A stretch of 64,000 nucleotides of DNA from Chromobacterium alkanivorans (GCF_016937655.1 NZ_JAFHKL010000006.1:248001-312000), one strand, 5' to 3'; shown: positions 54,790 to 63,783, counted from the stretch's first letter. Notes: a model not told the origin generated them from the sequence alone. Numbers and translations are program-made.

Positions 54790-55728
54790 ATGAGCGACAG
54801 CAAGATCATCGAGGTAGTGGCCGGCGCGCTGATGCGGCCGGACGGCAGTTTCATGCTGGGCAGCCGGCCGGAGGGCAAGCCCTACGCCGGTTACTGGGAG
54901 TTTCCTGGCGGCAAGGTGGAGCCGGGCGAAAGCGGCGAGCAGGCGCTGGCGCGCGAGCTCTACGAGGAAATGGGCATAGAGATGGAGGCCGCGACGCCGT
55001 GGCTGAGCAAAGTCCACCATTATGAGCACGCTTCGGTGCGGCTGCGCTTCTTCCGGGTCTGGTCCTGGCGCGGCGAGCCGCAGCCGCGGGAGGGCCAGCG
55101 CTTCGCCTGGCAGACGCCGGGCGCTTGCACGGTGCAGCCCATGCTGCCGGCCAACGGCCCCATTCTCAAATCGCTGGAGCTGCCGGCGGCCTATGCTATC
55201 AGCTGCGCGCACGAGATCGGCGTCGACGCCCAATTGCGGCGGCTGGAGCAGGGGCCGGCCTGGGGGATGGTGCAGATCCGCGAGCCGCAGATGACGCGGG
55301 TCGAGCTCGCCGATTTCGTCGCCAAGGCGGCTGCCATTATTCACTGCCGCGGCGGCAAGCTGCTGGTCAACGCCGATCCGGCCTGGGCGGCGGAATGGCC
55401 GGTGGACGGCGTGCACCTGAACGCCGCGCGGCTGGAGGCCATCGCGCGGCGGCCGGATTTCGCCTGGGTGGGCGCGTCGGCGCACGATGCGGCGCAAGTG
55501 GCGCGGATAGGGGAGTTGGGTCTGGATTACGCTTTGCTCGGCCATGTGGCCGCCACCGCCAGCCATCCCGGCGTGGCGCCCTTGGGCTGGGACGGTTTCC
55601 GGCGCTGCCTGGCGGACGGCGCGCCGGCGCCGGTCTACGCGCTGGGCGGCATGAGTCTGGACGATTTGGACGCGGCCCGTCGTCACGGCGCGCACGGCGT
55701 CGCCTTGATGCGGGGGGCCTGGCGATGA
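54790..55728 (+). CDS. Nudix hydrolase fused to a thiamine-phosphate-synthase-like domain
   Basis: A 312-aa two-domain protein. The N-terminal Nudix domain (about 1-130) resembles MutT, with the intact Nudix box GGKVEPGE-x7-RELYEEMG. The C-terminal domain (about 140-312) is a TIM-barrel similar to ThiE: MVQIREPQMTRVELADFVA, LLVNADPAWAAEWPVDGVHL, GASAHDAAQVARIGELGLDYALLGHV and PVYALGGMSLDDLDAARRHGAHGVALM. MutT homologues with this fusion are known in betaproteobacteria; the Nudix part probably sanitises 8-oxo-dGTP. Whether the ThiE-like part is active is not known. ATGA links it to the next gene. Confidence 0.88.
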   Translation: MSDSKIIEVVAGALMRPDGSFMLGSRPEGKPYAGYWEFPGGKVEPGESGEQALARELYEEMGIEMEAATPWLSKVHHYEHASVRLRFFRVWSWRGEPQPREGQRFAWQTPGACTVQPMLPANGPILKSLELPAAYAISCAHEIGVDAQLRRLEQGPAWGMVQIREPQMTRVELADFVAKAAAIIHCRGGKLLVNADPAWAAEWPVDGVHLNAARLEAIARRPDFAWVGASAHDAAQVARIGELGLDYALLGHVAATASHPGVAPLGWDGFRRCLADGAPAPVYALGGMSLDDLDAARRHGAHGVALMRGAWR

Positions 55729-56153
55729 ACGCCAAACAGCGCAAATGGCTGGCGCTGGGCGGCGCCTTGCTGCTGCTGGGCGGCCTCAAGTTCGGCCTGA
55801 TCTATCGCTGGTACGGCGAGCGGCAGCCGGCCAAGCCGACGCCGCTGGCCTGCGCGGCCGGCCAGCCGTCCTGTGCTCTGCCCGGCGGCGGCGTCTGGCG
55901 TTTCGCGTCGCCGCCGCAACACGGCAAGCCGTTCGAGATTCGCTTGCAAGGCGTCGCGGCCCGGGAAGCGCCGCAGGTGGAGTTCAATATGGCCGACATG
56001 GACATGGGCTTCAACCGCTACACCTTCGTGCGCGACGGCGCGGACTGGAAGGCGGTGGTCACCCTGCCGTTGTGCGTCAGCGGCAGCCGCGACTGGCTGG
56101 CCACGCTGAGCCTGGACGGCAAGCGCTATCTGCTGCCGTTTTCCACGCGCTGA
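55725..56153 (+). CDS. membrane-anchored hypothetical protein
   Basis: A 142-aa protein with one N-terminal helix (WLALGGALLLLGGLKFGLIY) and a probably periplasmic domain with two Cys close together (LACAAGQPSC) and one later (LPLCVSG). The remaining part, VEFNMADMDMGFNRYTFVRDGADWKAVVTLPLCVSG, resembles a beta-sandwich of copper-handling or FixH-like proteins, notably the Met-rich NMADMDMGFN stretch. The match is not firm. Its ATG overlaps the stop of the Nudix fusion (ATGA). Function is unknown. Confidence 0.7.
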   Translation: MNAKQRKWLALGGALLLLGGLKFGLIYRWYGERQPAKPTPLACAAGQPSCALPGGGVWRFASPPQHGKPFEIRLQGVAAREAPQVEFNMADMDMGFNRYTFVRDGADWKAVVTLPLCVSGSRDWLATLSLDGKRYLLPFSTR

Positions 56154-56164
56154 AGCGCGGCGCC

Positions 56165-56617
56165 TCATTTCTTCTTGCGTTTGATGTACAGCGTCTTGAA
56201 CACCCTCGCCACCAGCTCGTTCTGCTGATCGACGATGTCCACCTGCAATTGCGGCAGGTATTTGTCTCCGGCGGCGGTGCGCAGCCGAATCTCCTCCAGC
56301 ACGGCGGGCTCCAGCCGGAAATGCGCGCGCACCGTGCCGCGGCCCGGCTTGACGTAGTCGATGCTGCCGCTCTTGTCCCACACATAGTAGTCCCGCCCCA
56401 ACTGGTGCATCAGCATCAGCATGAAGAAGGGATCGGTCATCGCGTACAGGCTGCCGCCGAAATGGGTGCCGACGTAGTTGCGATTGCTGAAGCCCAGCTT
56501 CAGCCGCACTTCGATATCGCTGAAATCGTCGGCCAGCCGCTGGACGCGGATGCCGGCGCCCAGGAAGGGGGGCCACAGATTGAGCAAGACTCTGAACAGC
56601 CAGGAGGGTGGTTTCAT
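56165..56617 (-). CDS. DUF4442 / hot-dog-fold thioesterase-like protein
   Basis: A 150-aa hot-dog protein. The typical DUF4442 features are LNLWPPFLGAGIRVQRLADDF, LKLGFSNRNYVGTHFGGSLYAMTDPFFMLMLMHQLG and DYVKPGRGTVRAHFRL. The family is related to PaaI-type thioesterases. The usual Asp is present in ...TDPFFM, but no substrate is known. It converges with the previous gene and precedes a shared terminator. Confidence 0.88.
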   Translation of the reverse strand: MKPPSWLFRVLLNLWPPFLGAGIRVQRLADDFSDIEVRLKLGFSNRNYVGTHFGGSLYAMTDPFFMLMLMHQLGRDYYVWDKSGSIDYVKPGRGTVRAHFRLEPAVLEEIRLRTAAGDKYLPQLQVDIVDQQNELVARVFKTLYIKRKKK

Positions 56618-56655
56618 CGTATTGAAACGGTCGTTTGAATTCTGTCATCGTCAAT

Positions 56656-56689
56656 AAAAAAACCGGCCTTGTCAATCGCGCCGGTTTTT
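56656..56689. terminator. bidirectional terminator between the hot-dog gene and sodC
   Basis: AAAAACCGGC pairs with GCCGGTTTTT around a 12-base loop. It lies downstream of sodC (minus strand) and upstream of the hot-dog gene, and should end the sodC transcript. Confidence 0.85.
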
Positions 56690-56706
56690 CCTTGTCGAGG
56701 ACGGGC

Positions 56707-57219
56707 TTATTTGACCACGCCGCAGGCCACGCGCGCGCCGCCGCCGCCCAGCGGCTGCGGGTGATCGCTGTGATTGTCGCCGCCGGCGTGCACCATCAGC
56801 GCGTGGCCGGCGAAGTCCGCCGCTTTCAGCCGCGGCGCCAGCACCGGATAGCTCGCCTTGCCGTCGGCGCCCACGTACAGCGCCGGCAGGTCGCCCTTGT
56901 GGCCTTGGCCGTAAGGGCCGGCGTGCGCGCCGGTCTTGTCCGGGTCCCAGTGGCCGCCTGCGGCGCCGGCCGGGGTGACCGCGCCGTTGGCGCCGACGGA
57001 CGGCGCGCAGGAGGCTTTCTCGTGCACGTGGAAGCCGTGCAGGCCCGGCGGCAGTTTTTCAAGATTGGGCGTCAGCAGCGCGCCGTAGGGCGTGTCTTCA
57101 ATCTGGACGCTGCCGGCCGGGCCGGCGTTGCCCTTGGCGTCGACGAAGGACAGTTCCACGCTTTGGGCCAGGGCCAGAGCGGGCAGACAGCACAGCAGGG
57201 CGGATAGGGGGCGCAACAT
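56707..57219 (-). CDS. sodC: periplasmic Cu,Zn superoxide dismutase
   Basis: SodC dismutates superoxide in the periplasm. The 170-aa precursor has a signal peptide ([18 protein letters not shown]). The copper ligands are in GFHVHE, the Zn region in [27 protein letters not shown], and [11 protein letters not shown] gives a further metal site. The disulfide Cys pair is in KASCAP and RVACGVVK. All ligands look present. It lies 102 bases downstream of the cytochrome b561 gene on the same strand, and the two may be co-transcribed in a redox context. Confidence 0.95.
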   Translation of the reverse strand: MLRPLSALLCCLPALALAQSVELSFVDAKGNAGPAGSVQIEDTPYGALLTPNLEKLPPGLHGFHVHEKASCAPSVGANGAVTPAGAAGGHWDPDKTGAHAGPYGQGHKGDLPALYVGADGKASYPVLAPRLKAADFAGHALMVHAGGDNHSDHPQPLGGGGARVACGVVK

Positions 57220-57320
57220 GGGCGGATTCTCCGAATAAGGGCGGGGGTAGGGTGAAGACCCCGATTGTGCCATCCCGGTTCCAGGCCGGAGCCTGGCTGT
57301 TCGGGTGGGGCGGGCGCGGC

Positions 57321-57974
57321 TCAGGAGGCCAGCCGGTCGGCGGGCGCCAGGTTCTCGTTTTGCGCCTCGGTGGCCGGCGAGCAGCGATGGCAGCCGGCCG
57401 CGGCCGTCTCCGGCCGTCGCCAGCTCATCCGTCGCAGCGTGTCGTCCTTCAGCGCGACATGGTGCCAGACGGCGGCGGCGATGTGGACGGCGAGCAGTCC
57501 GTAGCAGATCCAGCCCAGCCAGTCGTGCAGCCGCACCGCCGCGATCACCAGGGCCGGATCGGCGGCGACCAGGCGCGGAAAATCGAAGCCCAGCAGCGGC
57601 ATCGGGATCGCCATGCCCTTGGCGTTGACGATGAGCCAGCCCAGCAGGCAGGACCCCAGAATCAAGCCGTAGATCGCCAGATGGGCGGCGTGGGCGCAAG
57701 CGCGTTGCGCGCGGCTGCTGCCGGCCAGCGGCGGCAGCGCCGGGCCGGCCAGCCGGGTGGCGGCGCGCAGCAGGGTCAGGAACAGCAGGGCCATGCCGCA
57801 GCCGATGTGGACGATCATCACGCTGCGCATGTCGACGGCGGCGTGGCTGACCAACTGGTGGCGCAGCCCGCCGGCCAGCGCCAGGACGGCCTTCAACAGC
57901 ACGCTAAGCCAGTGAAACAAGATTTGCAGGCGCGGATAGCCAGCGTTGGCGGCGGCAGGGGCGGAAGGGGACAT
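57321..57974 (-). CDS. cytochrome b561-family protein
   Basis: A 217-aa membrane protein with four helices and paired histidines for two hemes: [18 protein letters not shown] (His), [20 protein letters not shown] (His), [21 protein letters not shown] (His) and [25 protein letters not shown] (His). This is the CybB/YodB-type cytochrome b561, which moves electrons across or within the membrane. A Cys-rich C-terminal tail (GCHRCSP) is unusual. The likely electron partner is unknown; sodC follows downstream. Confidence 0.9.
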   Translation of the reverse strand: MSPSAPAAANAGYPRLQILFHWLSVLLKAVLALAGGLRHQLVSHAAVDMRSVMIVHIGCGMALLFLTLLRAATRLAGPALPPLAGSSRAQRACAHAAHLAIYGLILGSCLLGWLIVNAKGMAIPMPLLGFDFPRLVAADPALVIAAVRLHDWLGWICYGLLAVHIAAAVWHHVALKDDTLRRMSWRRPETAAAGCHRCSPATEAQNENLAPADRLAS

Positions 57975-58284
57975 GCGTTTCTCCGGGACGCGGCGCCGGG
58001 CGGGGCCGGCGGCGGCGCGCGATTAAAAAAACGCTATTCAAACGCCGGCGCAGCTGCCGGCGCCATGATTCTGAAACCATCCTCAATGGCTTGCTCCGGC
58101 CGGCCGGTCCCGGCGCGTCCGCCCGACTTTAGATTCCTTTCAGAAAGATTGAGAACCGCGAAAGCCCCATGTGAGCATGCGTTGGCAAGGAGTGGGCCGC
58201 CGTCGTCACGGGCGGCGCGGGCCCGCTTCCTCTCTTCTAATCCCACGCCGCCGGGCGCGGCCTGACTTTGGACAAGCGATTCTT
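57975..58284. other. 310-base intergenic region before the secretion operon
   Basis: No gene is supported. It includes a short GCCGGC inverted repeat (58044-58061), an AT-rich patch (58022-58042) and CTTTCAGAAAG near 58137-58147. The promoters of the cytochrome gene (minus) and the secretion operon (plus) must lie here. I see nothing decisive. Confidence 0.55.
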
Positions 58285-58713
58285 ATGACGACGATGAGCG
58301 CTCGACGACGAGCCGCCGGACAAGGCGGCTTCACGCTGCTGGAATTACTGGTGGTGCTGCTGATCATCGCCCTGTTGGCCGGCTACGTCGGACCCAAGCT
58401 GTTTTCCCAGGTGGACAAGGCCAAGGTCAAAGCCACCCAGGCGCAGATGAAGACGCTGGGCGACGCCTTGGCGCAATACCGGCTGGACGTCGGCGGCTAT
58501 CCCAGCGCGGAGCAAGGCCTGGAGGCATTGGTGAAGGCGCCGGCGGGCGTGGCAGGCTGGCACGGCCCCTACCTGGCCAAGGATGTGCCGATGGACGCCT
58601 GGGGACGGCCGTATCAATGGCGGGTGCCCGGCGGCGAGGCCGAGGCCGAGATCGTTTCGCTGGGCGAAGCCGGACGGGCGGGAGGCGACGGTGAACTGGT
58701 CCATGCGCTGTAA
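58285..58713 (+). CDS. gspG: type II secretion major pseudopilin GspG
   Basis: A 142-aa prepilin-like protein. The leader ends in GQGG, followed by the mature N-terminus FTLLELLVVLLIIALLAGYVGPKLF with E at +5, the class III signal cut by the prepilin peptidase. The rest is a small globular domain with the GspG segment YRLDVGGYPSAEQGLEALV and YLAKDVPMDAWGRPYQWRVPG. The final part (ISLG-like EIVSLGEAGRAGGDGELV) carries the usual calcium-loop region. It is the first gene of the cluster that continues to the window end. ATG 58285 was selected. Confidence 0.93.
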   Translation: MTTMSARRRAAGQGGFTLLELLVVLLIIALLAGYVGPKLFSQVDKAKVKATQAQMKTLGDALAQYRLDVGGYPSAEQGLEALVKAPAGVAGWHGPYLAKDVPMDAWGRPYQWRVPGGEAEAEIVSLGEAGRAGGDGELVHAL

Positions 58714-59158
58714 GGGGCTGCTGGCCGCCTGCGCCTTGCTGGCCGACGGCGCGCAGGCGGCCAATTGCTGGCGCGAAGCCGGCGCGCGCCACCGGGTGGA
58801 CCCGCTGCTGCTGTATTCCATCGCCAAAGTGGAGTCGTCGCTGAACCCGCGCGCCGTCAACTACAACAAGGACGGCAGCCACGACATCGGCCTGATGCAG
58901 ATCAACAGCCTCCATCTGCCGGCGCTGGCCCTGCGCGGCATCAGCCGCCAGCGGCTGCTGGACGAGCCCTGCCTGAGCGTTCAGGTGGGCGCGTCCATCC
59001 TGGCGGACTTCATCGCGCGCTACGGCTACACCTGGCGCGCGGTGGGGGCTTACAACGCCGGCGGCGCGGCTGCGCGCGAAGGCGCGCGCAAGCGTTACGT
59101 GGACAAGGTGTGGCGGCAGTATCTGCAATTGCGCGCGGAACGCGAGGCGCGGCGCTGA
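58691..59158 (+). CDS. lytic transglycosylase (SLT fold)
   Basis: A 155-aa exported muramidase-like enzyme. A signal peptide (GTG start 58691; hydrophobic CKGLLAACALLADGAQA) precedes a lysozyme-like domain with the catalytic Glu in IAKVESSLNPRAVN, the family motif DIGLMQINS and AVGAYNAGG. GGAGG lies 5 bases before the GTG. The frame overlaps the end of gspG by 23 bases, so it is translationally coupled. It probably cuts peptidoglycan locally for assembly of the secretion complex, a common companion of trans-envelope machines but not of the classical gsp operon. Confidence 0.85.
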   Translation: MNWSMRCKGLLAACALLADGAQAANCWREAGARHRVDPLLLYSIAKVESSLNPRAVNYNKDGSHDIGLMQINSLHLPALALRGISRQRLLDEPCLSVQVGASILADFIARYGYTWRAVGAYNAGGAAAREGARKRYVDKVWRQYLQLRAEREARR

Positions 59159-59159
59159 G

Positions 59160-60341
59160 GTGGCGGCCTACCGGATCCGCGTATTGCGGCAGGGGGAGGT
59201 GCGGACGCGCTTGCTGCGGGCGGACAGCGAAGCCGCCGCGCTGGCCCAACTGAGCGCCGACGACGGCCTGGTGCTGGAGGCGAGGCGCGAAGCCGGCGCC
59301 GAGCGCGCGCTCAAGGGCGCGGCGCTGGGCCTGCTGCTGCAGGAGCTGTCGGCGCTGCTGGAGGCCGGGCTGGCGCTGATCGAAGCGCTGGAAGCGCTGC
59401 GCGACAAGGCCGGCCGCGGCGACAAAGCCTTGCAGGGCGTGCTGGAGCGGCTGTTGCAGGCGCTGTACCAGGGCCAGCCGCTGTCGCGGGCGATGGAAGA
59501 GCAGCCGGAGGTGTTTCCGGCGCTGCTGGCGGCCACCGTGGCCGCGTCCGAGGGCAGCGGCCAACTGCCGGAAGCGCTGAAGCGCTATCAGCACTACGAA
59601 CTGCGCATCGTCGCCATCCGCAAGCGGGTGAGCGGCGCGCTGGTCTATCCGGCGCTGGTGCTCGCCGTCGGTTTCGGCATCCTGCTGTTCATGTTGTTCT
59701 TCGTGATTCCCCGTTTCGCCGTGGTGTTCGAATCGCTGCGCGAGATGCCGGCCAGCGCCGCCGCCATGCTGTGGTGGGCGCGGCTGGTGCAGGCCCACGG
59801 CGGCTTGCTGGGCGCGGGACTGGCCGCCGGCCTGGCGGCGCTGTGCCTGCTGCTGCGCGCGCCGCGGATCCAGCGCGCGCTGCTGAGCCTGCTGTGGACG
59901 CTGCCCCGCTTGCGCGACGTCGCGCGCCTGTTCGTGCTGGCGCGGTTTTACCGCACAGCCGGCTTGCTGATCGCCGGCGGCACGCCGGCCTTGCAGGCCT
60001 TCGTGCTGTCCGGGCGGCTGCTGCCGGCCGCGTATGGCCAGCGTCTGGGCCGCGCCTTGGAGGAGTTGCGCGCCGGCCGGCCGGTGGCGGACACCCTGGC
60101 GCGTCACGCGCTGACCACGGCGGTGGCGGAGCGCTTATTGCGCGTCGGCGAGCAGAGCGGCGACCTGGGCGGCATGTGCGAGCGCATCGCCCAGTTTCAC
60201 GACGGCGCGCTGGACCAGGCGATCGAGGTGTTCAGCAAAGTGTTCGAACCGATTCTGATGTTGGCGGTGGGCGGCCTGGTCGGTCTGATCGTCGTCCTGC
60301 TGTATATGCCGATTTTCGAATTGGCCGGCGGCATGGGGTGA
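59160..60341 (+). CDS. gspF: type II secretion inner-membrane platform protein GspF
   Basis: A 393-aa GspF/PilC-type membrane protein. Two duplicated cytoplasmic domains with LLLQELSALLEAGLALIEALEAL and LFVLARFYRTAGLLIAGGTPALQAF flank three helices (LVYPALVLAVGFGILLFMLFFVIPRF, LLGAGLAAGLAALCLLL and PILMLAVGGLVGLIVVLLYMPIFEL). The start is GTG at 59160, only one base after the LT stop. Together with GspE and GspG it forms the motor-platform set. Confidence 0.92.
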   Translation: MAAYRIRVLRQGEVRTRLLRADSEAAALAQLSADDGLVLEARREAGAERALKGAALGLLLQELSALLEAGLALIEALEALRDKAGRGDKALQGVLERLLQALYQGQPLSRAMEEQPEVFPALLAATVAASEGSGQLPEALKRYQHYELRIVAIRKRVSGALVYPALVLAVGFGILLFMLFFVIPRFAVVFESLREMPASAAAMLWWARLVQAHGGLLGAGLAAGLAALCLLLRAPRIQRALLSLLWTLPRLRDVARLFVLARFYRTAGLLIAGGTPALQAFVLSGRLLPAAYGQRLGRALEELRAGRPVADTLARHALTTAVAERLLRVGEQSGDLGGMCERIAQFHDGALDQAIEVFSKVFEPILMLAVGGLVGLIVVLLYMPIFELAGGMG

Positions 60342-60349
60342 GGAGGGGT

Positions 60350-61930
60350 ATGGAAGCATTGATGGAGCCCGCGTTGCCGGCCGCCTGGCAATGGCGGCGC
60401 GAGAACGGGGAACAAGACCTGCCGATGTCCGAGCTGCTGAATCGGCAGCTGGAGCGCGAGCCGGTCGGCCTGCCGCAGGCGGCCAGGCTGCTGGGCCTGG
60501 CCGCGCTGAGCGAGGCCCAGGTGGGGGAGGCGACGGCGCGCTTCGATCTGTTGCCGCTGGCTGAGGCCCTGTCCTGCCGCGTAGCGCCCTTGGAGTGGCG
60601 GGGCGAACTGTACCTGCTGCTGGCCGAACCGCTGCGGCTGGACCTGCGGCTGCGCATGCAGAACCGGCTGCTGGGCCGCGGCCAGCGCTTCGCTCTCAGC
60701 CTGCCCGGCGTGGCCGACGCCTGGCTGAAACAGGCCGAGGCCCGCGAGCGGGTGATGGACGGCGCGGAAGTGGACCTGGCCGAGGACAGCCTGGCCAAGG
60801 CGGTGGAATCGATCTCGCTGAGCAGCCTGGCCAAGGACGAAAGCCCGGTGATCCGCCTGGTCAACATGACCTTGTACGACGCCCTGCAAAGCCGCGCCAG
60901 CGACATCCATCTGGAGTCCCGCGACGACGGGCTGCAAATCCGCTACCGCATCGACGGCGTGATGCAGGCCATTCGCCGGGTGCCGGGGCAGTTGGCGGCC
61001 AGTCAGACCCTGTCGCGGCTGAAAGTGCTGTCCAGCCTGGACATCGCGGAAAAGCGCGTGCCGCAGGACGGCCGCTTCAAGGTGGCGCTGCAAGGCCGCG
61101 AGGTGGATTTCCGCGTCTCCATCATGCCGGGCGTCCACGGCGAAAACGCGGTGCTGCGCCTGTTGGACAAATCCCAGCGCGGCGACAGCCTGAGCCTGGA
61201 CAGCCTGGGCTTTCACGGCGAAACCGCGCGCCGCGTACGCGCCTTGGCGCAGCTGCCCTACGGACTGACCCTGATCACCGGCCCCACCGGCAGCGGCAAA
61301 TCCACCACCTTGTACGGCGCGCTGGCGGAGATCAACACCGGCGAGGAAAAGATCATCACCATCGAAGACCCGGTGGAATACGAAATGGCCGGCATTCTGC
61401 AAATTCCGGTCAACGAGAAAAAAGGCCTGACTTTCGCCCGCGGCCTGCGCTCCATCCTGCGCCACGACCCGGACACCATCCTGGTGGGCGAAATCCGCGA
61501 CGCCGAGACCGCCGCCATCGCGGTGCAATCGGCGCTGACCGGCCACCGCGTGCTGTCTTCGGTGCACGCCAACGACGCCTTCAGCGTGATAGACCGCTTT
61601 CTCTACATGGGCGTGGAAGCGGCTACCTTCCTGGAAGCGCTCAACGGCGTGGTGTCGCAGCGCCTGGTGCGCCGGCTGTGCGCCGCCTGCGCCGGCGCTG
61701 GCTGCGATAGCTGCCGCGGCGGCGGCTTTCACGGCCGCATCGCGCTGGCGGAAGTGTTGCGCCTGGACAGCCGACTCAAGGAGGCGCTGCTGGAGCGCTC
61801 GCCGCAGAAGCGCCAGCAGGCGCTGGCGCAATGCGCCGACTATCAATCGCTGCGCGACGCCGCCCACGAGGCGGTGGCGCGCGGACTCACCACTTATCAG
61901 GAGGTCAGCCGTGCCGTGGCCATGGAATGA
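60350..61930 (+). CDS. gspE: type II secretion ATPase GspE
   Basis: A 526-aa secretion ATPase. The N-terminal domain (about 30-120) is followed by the core with the Walker A GPTGSGKSTT (311-320), Asp box ITIEDPVEY, Walker B LVGEIRDAETA and His box LSSVHANDA. The C-terminal zinc-binding region is reduced to Cys 444, 447, 452 and 455 (LCAACAGAGCDSC). AGGAGGGG lies just before the ATG. It powers pseudopilus assembly through GspF. Confidence 0.93.
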   Translation: MEALMEPALPAAWQWRRENGEQDLPMSELLNRQLEREPVGLPQAARLLGLAALSEAQVGEATARFDLLPLAEALSCRVAPLEWRGELYLLLAEPLRLDLRLRMQNRLLGRGQRFALSLPGVADAWLKQAEARERVMDGAEVDLAEDSLAKAVESISLSSLAKDESPVIRLVNMTLYDALQSRASDIHLESRDDGLQIRYRIDGVMQAIRRVPGQLAASQTLSRLKVLSSLDIAEKRVPQDGRFKVALQGREVDFRVSIMPGVHGENAVLRLLDKSQRGDSLSLDSLGFHGETARRVRALAQLPYGLTLITGPTGSGKSTTLYGALAEINTGEEKIITIEDPVEYEMAGILQIPVNEKKGLTFARGLRSILRHDPDTILVGEIRDAETAAIAVQSALTGHRVLSSVHANDAFSVIDRFLYMGVEAATFLEALNGVVSQRLVRRLCAACAGAGCDSCRGGGFHGRIALAEVLRLDSRLKEALLERSPQKRQQALAQCADYQSLRDAAHEAVARGLTTYQEVSRAVAME

Positions 61931-62672
61931 CAGAACCGTGTTGATCGACGCCGAACTGGCGACCCTGCTGCCGCCTCTGCAATCATCCGATGGCGTCCCT
62001 GGCCAGCCGCGGCGCTGCCGTCATCACGGCAAGCCGGCCGAGGCGCTGGCCATGCTGCTGGGCGGCGTCCAGCGCCGGCGGCCGGCCTGGCGCAACCGGG
62101 CGCGGGTGCTGCTGGGCTATCCATGGGCGCACAGCCAGCTGTTGCCGTGGCAGGACGGCTTGTCCGGGCAGCGCGCGCAGTGGCGCGCCTACGCGCAGGG
62201 CTTGCTGCGCGAACGCGGCGTCGGCGGCGAACTGGACATCCGCCTGGCGCCGGCCGCTTACGGCGCGGCGCGGCTGGCCTTCGCCGCCCACGCGCCGCTG
62301 CTGGCCGATTTGCGCGCCGCGGCGCGGGCGGCCGGCTGGCGCTTGGCCGGCTGCCGCGACTTGTTGTCCAGCTGCCTGCAAGCCCACCCGCGCGCGTCGG
62401 CCTCGGGCGGGCTGGTGCTGGCCGAGGCCGGCGCCGTTACTTGTTTGTGGCGCGGCGAGGGCGGCTGGGAAGAGTTGCTCACCCTGGCGCTGGCGCCGGG
62501 GCAAAGCGCGGCCGAAGGCGTGGCGGCGGCGGAAGCCCTGTGCGGCCGCGAGCCCGGCGGCGACTACGACTGGAGCGCGACTCAAGGCCCGACGCAGCAG
62601 CCGCTGGCGGCGCGGGCGCGCTGGCTGGGCTTTCCCCACCCCTTGCTAGCGAGCCAGCCATGCGCCGCCTGA
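61911..62672 (+). CDS. GspL/PilM-like secretion protein (tentative)
   Basis: A 253-aa protein whose position between gspE and two PilN/PilO-like proteins suggests the actin-like GspL/PilM component. The sequence itself is divergent: VLIDAELATLLPPL at the start and RARVLLGYPWAHSQLLPWQDGL fit loosely to PilM-like folds, and the C-terminal half SGGLVLAEAGAVTCLWRGEGGWEELLTLALAPGQ resembles an actin-like nucleotide-site region. No clear PilM motif is visible and there is no membrane helix. GTG 61911 overlaps the gspE end by 20 bases. Identification is by context. Confidence 0.6.
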   Translation: MPWPWNDRTVLIDAELATLLPPLQSSDGVPGQPRRCRHHGKPAEALAMLLGGVQRRRPAWRNRARVLLGYPWAHSQLLPWQDGLSGQRAQWRAYAQGLLRERGVGGELDIRLAPAAYGAARLAFAAHAPLLADLRAAARAAGWRLAGCRDLLSSCLQAHPRASASGGLVLAEAGAVTCLWRGEGGWEELLTLALAPGQSAAEGVAAAEALCGREPGGDYDWSATQGPTQQPLAARARWLGFPHPLLASQPCAA

Positions 62673-63193
62673 ATACCCGCGGGCTGGATTTCAGCCGGCC
62701 AGAGGCGAGCGCGCCGCTGGCCGGCGTCGCCGCCATCGTATTGCTGGCGTTGCTGGCGGCCTTGGGCTGGCGGCAATGGGAGCTGGAGTTGCTGGAGGCG
62801 GACACCTCGGCCTGGGAGCAGCGGCGGCAGCAACAGCGCTTTCTGCGCGAGCGCGAACAGCGCCGCGCCCAGGCAGCCTCGCCGGAAGCGCGCAAGGCGC
62901 AGGCCTTGCTGCAGGCTCAGGGCGATGATCAAACCCGGCTGCGTCCGGCGCTGCTGCGGGCGATAGAACAGGCCTGGTCGCCGCGCTTGGGCATTTTGTC
63001 GCTGCATCTCGACGGCGCCGGCAAGCAAGTCCGGCTGGAGTTGAGCGCGGCGGAGTTGGCGGAGGTCTTCCATTTCGTCGAACGGCTGAACCTGCCGGCC
63101 GGTTTTGGCCAGGCGCAGCTGTTGCGGCATGGGCTCAAGCCCGGCGACTCGGAGCAGACGGTGCTGGCCACGGTGCAGGTGGGCTTGCGATGA
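62660..63193 (+). CDS. PilN/GspL-C-like inner-membrane protein
   Basis: A 177-aa protein with one helix (LAGVAAIVLLALLAALGWRQW) followed by a coiled-coil segment (about 40-90) and a ferredoxin-like periplasmic domain with the typical ending GLKPGDSEQTVLATVQVGLR. This is the layout of PilN or the periplasmic part of GspL/GspM. It overlaps the previous gene by 13 bases and the next by 4 bases. Confidence 0.75.
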   Translation: MRRLNTRGLDFSRPEASAPLAGVAAIVLLALLAALGWRQWELELLEADTSAWEQRRQQQRFLREREQRRAQAASPEARKAQALLQAQGDDQTRLRPALLRAIEQAWSPRLGILSLHLDGAGKQVRLELSAAELAEVFHFVERLNLPAGFGQAQLLRHGLKPGDSEQTVLATVQVGLR

Positions 63194-63783
63194 GGGCTTG
63201 GATGCAAGACGCCGGCCGCCGGCTGGCGGCCTTCAAGCGCGGCGCTCGGCCCGCCGCCGGCGGACGGCCATGGCGCGCCAGGCTGCGCTGGCATCGGCAA
63301 GCGTTGGCTTGCCGGCTGGGGCGCTGCGGCCGTTTGTCGCTGGCGGCCTGCGGTCTGTTGCTGGCCTACGGCGCGCTGGTGCAAGAAGCTCAGCAAGCGG
63401 ACTTGCAACAGCGCCGCCAGGAATTGAGCGCGCCGGCGCGCGCGCAGCCGGCGACGGCGGCGGGGCGAGAGCGGCAATGGCAGGCCCAGCTGCGGCTGGC
63501 GCTGGCCCCGCGCAAGCTGGCGTTGCTGGAGCAATTGCGCCAGTCGGGCCTGAGCGTGTCCGAGGCCAGCTATCGGGAAGACGCGGAGGCCGGCGGCGCT
63601 TTGCGCCGCGTCACGGTGGAGCTGAGCGCCAGCGGCCGCTATCCGGAGTTGACGGCGGCGCTGGGCGCGCTGACGGCGCAGCCGCTGCTGCGGCTGGAGG
63701 CGCTGACGCTGGAGCGGGCGCGCACCGACACCGCGACGCTGAGCATGCGCATGCGCTTCAGTCTGCTGGGCGCCGGACGATGA
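63190..63783 (+). CDS. PilO/GspM-like inner-membrane protein
   Basis: A 197-aa protein with a basic N-terminus, one helix (RLSLAACGLLLAYGALVQEA), a coiled-coil (about 65-115) and a ferredoxin-like domain ending in RTDTATLSMRMRFSLLGAGR. The pair with the previous gene follows the PilN-PilO pattern. It is coupled by ATGA at both ends. Confidence 0.75.
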   Translation: MRAWMQDAGRRLAAFKRGARPAAGGRPWRARLRWHRQALACRLGRCGRLSLAACGLLLAYGALVQEAQQADLQQRRQELSAPARAQPATAAGRERQWQAQLRLALAPRKLALLEQLRQSGLSVSEASYREDAEAGGALRRVTVELSASGRYPELTAALGALTAQPLLRLEALTLERARTDTATLSMRMRFSLLGAGR

